DNA from: Corynebacterium sp. sy039
GTDB taxonomy: Bacteria; Actinomycetota; Actinomycetes; Mycobacteriales; Mycobacteriaceae
Length of the DNA: 64,000 bases
NCBI RefSeq assembly: GCF_007904105.1
Contig: NZ_CP042325.1
Coordinates: 1,302,001-1,366,000, forward strand
Reading direction: 5' to 3'
Shown: one piece after another, positions 59,915 to 64,000 of the stretch
Numbering within the stretch: position 1 is the stretch's first letter
Layout: every line of letters begins with the position of its first letter
Notes under the pieces: generated by a model
Told to the model about the DNA's origin: nothing
The model's input: the letters and a program-made list of their open reading frames with translations, nothing else
Database searches by the model: none
Made by a program: the position numbers and the translations under genes

Positions 59915-60880
59915 CTATGCGTATTCACCTCGAGCAACACGACCAATGCGTTGCATGAACTCTGCCAAAAACCGCTGAGTATCAACTGCTACTGCAACCT
60001 GTGAATGTTTCTGTGGGTCATTCAGGCGTGTTTCATCACCAATGGTTCGCCCTCGGGTTGCCCCCTCAGTATCTACTTTGAGGTTAATACCTATTGTTTC
60101 CACTAAAGACTCATCAACAGCAACCCCAACAGCTAGTGGATCATGCAAACCACAGCCGCCCAAATGCGGTGCTGTAACGTCGTAAGCCTTGATGTAATAA
60201 TCAGTAGCATCTGCTAAGAATAATGCCGCAGGAGTACCAATAGCACGCCATTGTTGTGTTTCTTTATAAGTCAACAACGTCTGCAAGGTAACATCCAAGC
60301 CAATCATTGTATTATCGACGCTACGTCGTACCATAATATCTGCAGCTTCTGGATCTTGATTTATATTTGCCTCTGCCCACGGGCTTACATTACCTGGAAC
60401 AGTAAGGGCACCACCCATAAATACAATATGCGCATTCTGTGCAAAAGCAGGATCCTGTTCAATAGCTGCTGCGATATTTGTCATAGCACCTGTTGGGACA
60501 ATAACAAGCTCGTCACCATAACGCGCCACTGATTCAATGAGGAAATCAACCGCAGATTTTTGCGCCACTCGAGCTTGTGGATCAGGAATTGCTACCTCAC
60601 CAATACCATTTTTGCCATGAATAAAGGCAGAAATCTCAAGCACCTCAAAATTATCTTTCGCACGAGCATGCTCTAGACCAGCGAATACAGGAATATCTGG
60701 ACGACCAAATAGTTCTAGCAACGCTAAATCATTGCGCACTCCTGTAGCCACTTCCACATTGCCGTATGTCGCAGTAATGCCAATAAGCTCCAACTCAGGT
60801 GAACCCAACGCATACGCAAGAGCCAGCGCATCATCAATGCCGGTATCTAAATCAAGAATAATTTTTGTGTATGTACTCAT
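59915..60880 (-). CDS. iunH: Inosine-uridine preferring nucleoside hydrolase
   Basis: This encodes 321 residues. The calcium-binding DxDxxxDD motif is seen in ILDLDTGIDDALAL near the N-terminus, and IVPTGAMTNIAAAIEQDP and VFMGGALTVPGNVSPWAEAN are family signatures. It hydrolyses ribonucleosides. It is 6 bases after ribF, so cotranscribed. Confidence 0.92.
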   Translation of the reverse strand: MSTYTKIILDLDTGIDDALALAYALGSPELELIGITATYGNVEVATGVRNDLALLELFGRPDIPVFAGLEHARAKDNFEVLEISAFIHGKNGIGEVAIPDPQARVAQKSAVDFLIESVARYGDELVIVPTGAMTNIAAAIEQDPAFAQNAHIVFMGGALTVPGNVSPWAEANINQDPEAADIMVRRSVDNTMIGLDVTLQTLLTYKETQQWRAIGTPAALFLADATDYYIKAYDVTAPHLGGCGLHDPLAVGVAVDESLVETIGINLKVDTEGATRGRTIGDETRLNDPQKHSQVAVAVDTQRFLAEFMQRIGRVARGEYA

Positions 60881-60886
60881 TATTTC

Positions 60887-61867
60887 TCATTTCTGGGTAG
60901 GTTCTTGTACGGCAAGCATATCTCGCACTTTATCTACATCTGTGGCAATGGCATCCAAAAGATCAGACAAACTGTCAAATTTCTTCATACCACGAATATG
61001 CTCGACAAACTCAACGACAACGGTGTGACCATAAAGATCAGTATCCTTGTCTAGCACAAAGGACTCAACACTACGTCGCTCATCACCAAAAGTAGGATTA
61101 TGCCCTACTGATATTGCTGCAGGATAACGCGTTTTTTTCTCCATATCACCATCAATTGGTGCCTCGGAAATTATTTGGAAAAATCCTGCATAAACTCCGT
61201 CCTGCGGCAGTGCGACAGAATCTGGAAAATATAAATTAGCAGTAGGATATCCTAGCTCTTTACCACCACGACCAGCACCACGCACCACTTGACCGCTAAC
61301 CGAGTAATTACGCCCCAACGCCCAATTAGCCTGTGCAATATCACCACTAGCCAAGCAATTACGGATAAAGGTAGAGCACAAAACAGTATTGTTCTCAGTC
61401 AACAGCTGCACAACATTTACCTCTACCCCATATTTTTTCCCTAATTCTTTTAAGGTACCCGTTGTCCCCTGGGCACGATAACCGAAGCTGAAGTTTTCGC
61501 CCACCACGATGGTACGTGCGTGGAGAGTTTCTAATAGCACCTGCACAAAAAATTGTTCAGGCTCTAAGCGCGCCATATCTGCATTAAAATTGAGAGCAAG
61601 CATATGATCAATGCCAAGCTCAGCAACTAGATCGGCACGTTCTGCTACGCTGCCAAGCATAGGAGGCATACGGTCTGGACATAAAATTGCTAGCGGGTGT
61701 GGGTTAAATGTGAGTAAGACACTTGGCACTGCTAATTCCTGAGCACGCTGGGTTGCTTGGGAAATGAGCATACGATGTCCTCGATGTATGCCATCAAAAA
61801 CCCCAATAGTTACTACTGCTGATTCTAGTGTTGACGGTACTTCTGTTAAACCATTCCAGATATCCAC
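60887..61867 (-). CDS. ribF: Bifunctional riboflavin kinase/FAD synthetase
   Basis: This encodes 326 residues. The N-terminal nucleotidyltransferase has GVFDGIHRGH and ENFSFGYRAQG; the C-terminal flavokinase has GRGGKELGYPTANLYFPD. It makes FMN and FAD. It is divergent from truB across 40 bases. Confidence 0.96.
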   Translation of the reverse strand: MDIWNGLTEVPSTLESAVVTIGVFDGIHRGHRMLISQATQRAQELAVPSVLLTFNPHPLAILCPDRMPPMLGSVAERADLVAELGIDHMLALNFNADMARLEPEQFFVQVLLETLHARTIVVGENFSFGYRAQGTTGTLKELGKKYGVEVNVVQLLTENNTVLCSTFIRNCLASGDIAQANWALGRNYSVSGQVVRGAGRGGKELGYPTANLYFPDSVALPQDGVYAGFFQIISEAPIDGDMEKKTRYPAAISVGHNPTFGDERRSVESFVLDKDTDLYGHTVVVEFVEHIRGMKKFDSLSDLLDAIATDVDKVRDMLAVQEPTQK

Positions 61868-61907
61868 ATCCCCTAGCCTACGACATAGACTGTTAAGTTA
61901 TTAAGTT

Positions 61908-62807
61908 ATGAACGATCTTTTAGCAAAGTCAGGTTTGGTTATCGTCGATAAGCCTGAAGGGATGACATCTCATGATGTTGTAGGTAAATTGCGTCGTATC
62001 TTTGGCACTCGAAAGATCGGGCACGCAGGAACCTTAGACCCCTTGGCCACAGGAGTTCTTGTGCTAGGAGTTGAGCGTGGGACAAAGTTTTTGTCGCACA
62101 TGACTGCTGCGACGAAAGCCTATACTGCCACGATTCGTCTGGGGGTACGTACTGATACTGATGACTGCGAAGGAAACATCATTGAAAAAATTGATGCTCG
62201 TGCTGCTCATCTAAGTGATCACGATATTGTTCAGGCAACACAGAGTTTTGTTGGTGATATTATGCAGCGTCCTGCTGCAGTGAGTGCAATTAAAGTAGCG
62301 GGAAAACGCGCCTATCAGCTTGTTCGTGAAGGGCAAAAGGTAGAACTTGCACCACGCCCAATCCGTATCACAGCCTTTGATGTTCTCGCTCGACGTGATG
62401 GGGATGATTATATCGACCTTGATGTCGCTGTAGAGTGTAGTTCTGGCACTTATATCCGTTCCTTGGCAAGGGATCTAGGTGAAAAACTCGAGGTAGGCGG
62501 TAGTATCATCGCTTTACGACGTACTGCAGTGGGTGCGTTTACTCTTGCTGATGCACGTACTCTAGAAGAACTATCCGCTCATGCTTCACTATCGCTTACT
62601 CTCGATCATGCTCTGCAACGCTGCTATCCAATTATGCGCGTAACACCACAAGAAGCTCATGATCTGAGCATGGGAAAATGGTTAGAACCACGAGGACTGC
62701 ATGGTGTTCATGCTGCTGTTGATGAAAATGGCCACTCAATTGCCTTGGTAAAAGAAAGTAAAACACGTCTAGCTACTGTGTTTGTGGCACGACCTTCTAC
62801 CCTTTAA
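61908..62807 (+). CDS. truB: tRNA pseudouridine(55) synthase
   Basis: This encodes 299 residues. The catalytic Asp is D44 in GHAGTLDPLATGVLVLG. VECSSGTYIRSLARDLGEKL is a second motif. It modifies U55 in the T loop. It converges on the phosphopantetheinyl transferase gene. Confidence 0.96.
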   Translation: MNDLLAKSGLVIVDKPEGMTSHDVVGKLRRIFGTRKIGHAGTLDPLATGVLVLGVERGTKFLSHMTAATKAYTATIRLGVRTDTDDCEGNIIEKIDARAAHLSDHDIVQATQSFVGDIMQRPAAVSAIKVAGKRAYQLVREGQKVELAPRPIRITAFDVLARRDGDDYIDLDVAVECSSGTYIRSLARDLGEKLEVGGSIIALRRTAVGAFTLADARTLEELSAHASLSLTLDHALQRCYPIMRVTPQEAHDLSMGKWLEPRGLHGVHAAVDENGHSIALVKESKTRLATVFVARPSTL

Positions 62808-62833
62808 TTGGGAATTGATAGTGTTCTGGGAGA

Positions 62834-63496
62834 TCAGCACGATAAAACAGCTGTCGTGCTCACAATATACCCATCCTCAATAAGCCATTTGCCCTCTATA
62901 ACAGGCACTGGCGTCGGTTTAGTTAATATGCAAGAACTGAAGGTTCCGTCGGCATAAAGTTTGATTTCTGCTTCATCGAAACCTAACCACCGTCTACTCA
63001 GCGGGAACCATGCTTTATATGTTGCTTCTTTGGCGCAAAACAATAACCGATCCGCACAGTAAATGCCACTATCCATTAGCTGTGCTATCTGAGTTTTTTC
63101 ACTCCCATGTGCGATTGCCTCAAACACACCTTCTGGTAATGGTTCTGCCTGCTCAATATCAATTCCCATTGCGGGAACAATCAATCGCGGAGCTACCACA
63201 GCTGCACGAAAACCTGCAGTGTGGCTCAGCGATCCACTCACTGACGATGGAAATAACGGCATTCCGCGTTCGCCACGTAAAATTGGTTCACCAGTGTCGC
63301 CATGAAGCTGCGCTAGCGCTTGATGTGCACACCAGCGTGCATCACCAAACTCTGCTTTGCGCTTAGCAACAGCGTGAGACACCAACACCTGCTCGAGAGG
63401 ATGTAGCTGATTGAAGCGGCTAAGATCATGCTGCTGCGGATCGACTCGCAGACTATAGGCGCGTGCGCATTCAGGGAAAAGTCTAGGATCAAGCAT
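62834..63496 (-). CDS. pptT: 4'-phosphopantetheinyl transferase (PptT type)
   Basis: This encodes 220 residues. Magnesium and CoA motifs GIDIEQ (112-117) and FCAKEATYKAW (154-164, counting from the GTG) are intact. In corynebacteria this enzyme activates fatty-acid and mycolate synthases. The ATG lies 2 bases after the MATE gene stop; a GTG 3 bases earlier overlaps that stop by one base. Confidence 0.92.
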   Translation of the reverse strand: MLDPRLFPECARAYSLRVDPQQHDLSRFNQLHPLEQVLVSHAVAKRKAEFGDARWCAHQALAQLHGDTGEPILRGERGMPLFPSSVSGSLSHTAGFRAAVVAPRLIVPAMGIDIEQAEPLPEGVFEAIAHGSEKTQIAQLMDSGIYCADRLLFCAKEATYKAWFPLSRRWLGFDEAEIKLYADGTFSSCILTKPTPVPVIEGKWLIEDGYIVSTTAVLSC

Positions 63497-63498
63497 CA

Positions 63499-64000
63499 CT
63501 ATATGCCTCTCGTACTCTTTTCATTCATGGCAGTCACATCATCAATGTGTGCCCATTTCATTGATATGAATCGCCATACCACGGCAATAAACCGAATGAA
63601 TACGAAAGCCATGAGCGCCCACCACACTCCAATAAGACCTGTGCCTAGTATGGCTGCTAATGCTATTCCAGGTAAAAAACCACCTAATACTGATGCAAGA
63701 GAAATGCTCCGCAAAAAAGCTGCATCACCAGCACCAAGCAATACTCCGTCGAGCGCGAAAACCACCCCGCCTACGATGGTCATGACAATCAATTGCCACC
63801 ATGAGTGTGCCACAACGTGCAACACTGCTTCGTCGTGAGTAAAAATGCGTGCAATAAACGTATGTCCTAGTGCACAACATAGCGCAAGAATGCAGGCAAG
63901 GAACGTCGAAAAGCCAAGAACCCGTTGTGCCACACTACGCGCACGCTCACGACTCTGAGCACCCAAGGCCTGTCCGACGAGAGCTTGGGCTGCAATGGCC
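63499..64000 (-). CDS. dinF: DinF/MATE-family exporter, 3' part (gene continues past window)
   Basis: The last 167 residues or so are visible, beginning with AIAAQALVGQALGAQSRERA at the window edge. Several membrane helices (including FLACILALCCALGHTFIA and LGGFLPGIALAAILGTGLIG) and GVVFALDGVLLGAGD are typical of MATE exporters of the DinF branch. The frame is open to the edge; the ATG at 63966 is internal. It precedes pptT in a coupled operon. Confidence 0.9.
   Translation of the reverse strand, partial: AIAAQALVGQALGAQSRERARSVAQRVLGFSTFLACILALCCALGHTFIARIFTHDEAVLHVVAHSWWQLIVMTIVGGVVFALDGVLLGAGDAAFLRSISLASVLGGFLPGIALAAILGTGLIGVWWALMAFVFIRFIAVVWRFISMKWAHIDDVTAMNEKSTRGI

Overview
The window reads as a chromosomal segment of a low-GC Corynebacterium. 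By eye the GC content is in the mid-40s, well below C. glutamicum or C. diphtheriae, and a C. kutscheri-like species would fit; this species guess is inference. The order oxyR-hrpA / nrdR-divS / lexA-sugR / ptsI / ptsH / hflX / dapF-miaA / miaB / gluABCD / recX-recA / bioYMN / pspA-clgR-cinA-pgsA / terC / ftsK / rnj-dapA-thyX-dapB / pnp / rpsO / ribF / truB is the corynebacterial core backbone.

Layout. 1-3.5 kb: the 3' part of a PAC2-family gene and a DUF3516 Ski2-like helicase. 3.5-6.5 kb: a small AT-rich accessory island with an excisionase-like HTH pseudogene (in-frame stop), a tiny membrane protein, large inverted repeats, a complete hipBA toxin-antitoxin pair and a small convergent hypothetical gene. 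6.6-13 kb: peroxide defence (ahpCD divergent from oxyR) and the helicase HrpA. 13-16.1 kb: an SOS block with nrdR and a divS-like gene divergent from lexA, separated by an array of LexA-type half-sites, followed by sugR. 16.1-18.5 kb: the general PTS proteins ptsI and ptsH, without the fructose PTS genes usually found between them. 18.5-22.4 kb: hflX and three poorly characterised genes, one AbiEi-like.

22.4-28.2 kb is the most interesting accessory region. A transmembrane Ser/Thr kinase is overlapped by an FHA/winged-helix gene. Divergent from them are two J-domain-like proteins lacking HPD and a paralogous four-helix membrane protein; an LppP/LprE lipoprotein follows. 28.2-34.6 kb: dapF-miaA, an extradiol-dioxygenase-like gene, a DUF349 protein, a membrane protein and miaB. 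34.8-42.2 kb: the glutamate ABC importer gluABCD, recA-recX with a distant LexA box, and the biotin ECF importer bioYMN. 42.3-47 kb: pspA-clgR, cinA-pgsA, YciI, and a LysR/EamA divergent pair whose exporter gene has visibly GC-richer codons. 47-48.2 kb: a TerC transporter behind a yybP-ykoY-type manganese riboswitch that looks able to sequester the ribosome binding site. 48.2-64 kb: ftsK, a TIGR03085 protein, rnj-dapA-thyX-dapB, pnp-rpsO, iunH-ribF, truB, a PptT-type phosphopantetheinyl transferase and the 3' part of a DinF/MATE exporter.

No tRNA, rRNA, CRISPR array or intact insertion sequence was seen. Intrinsic terminators are clear between many convergent genes.
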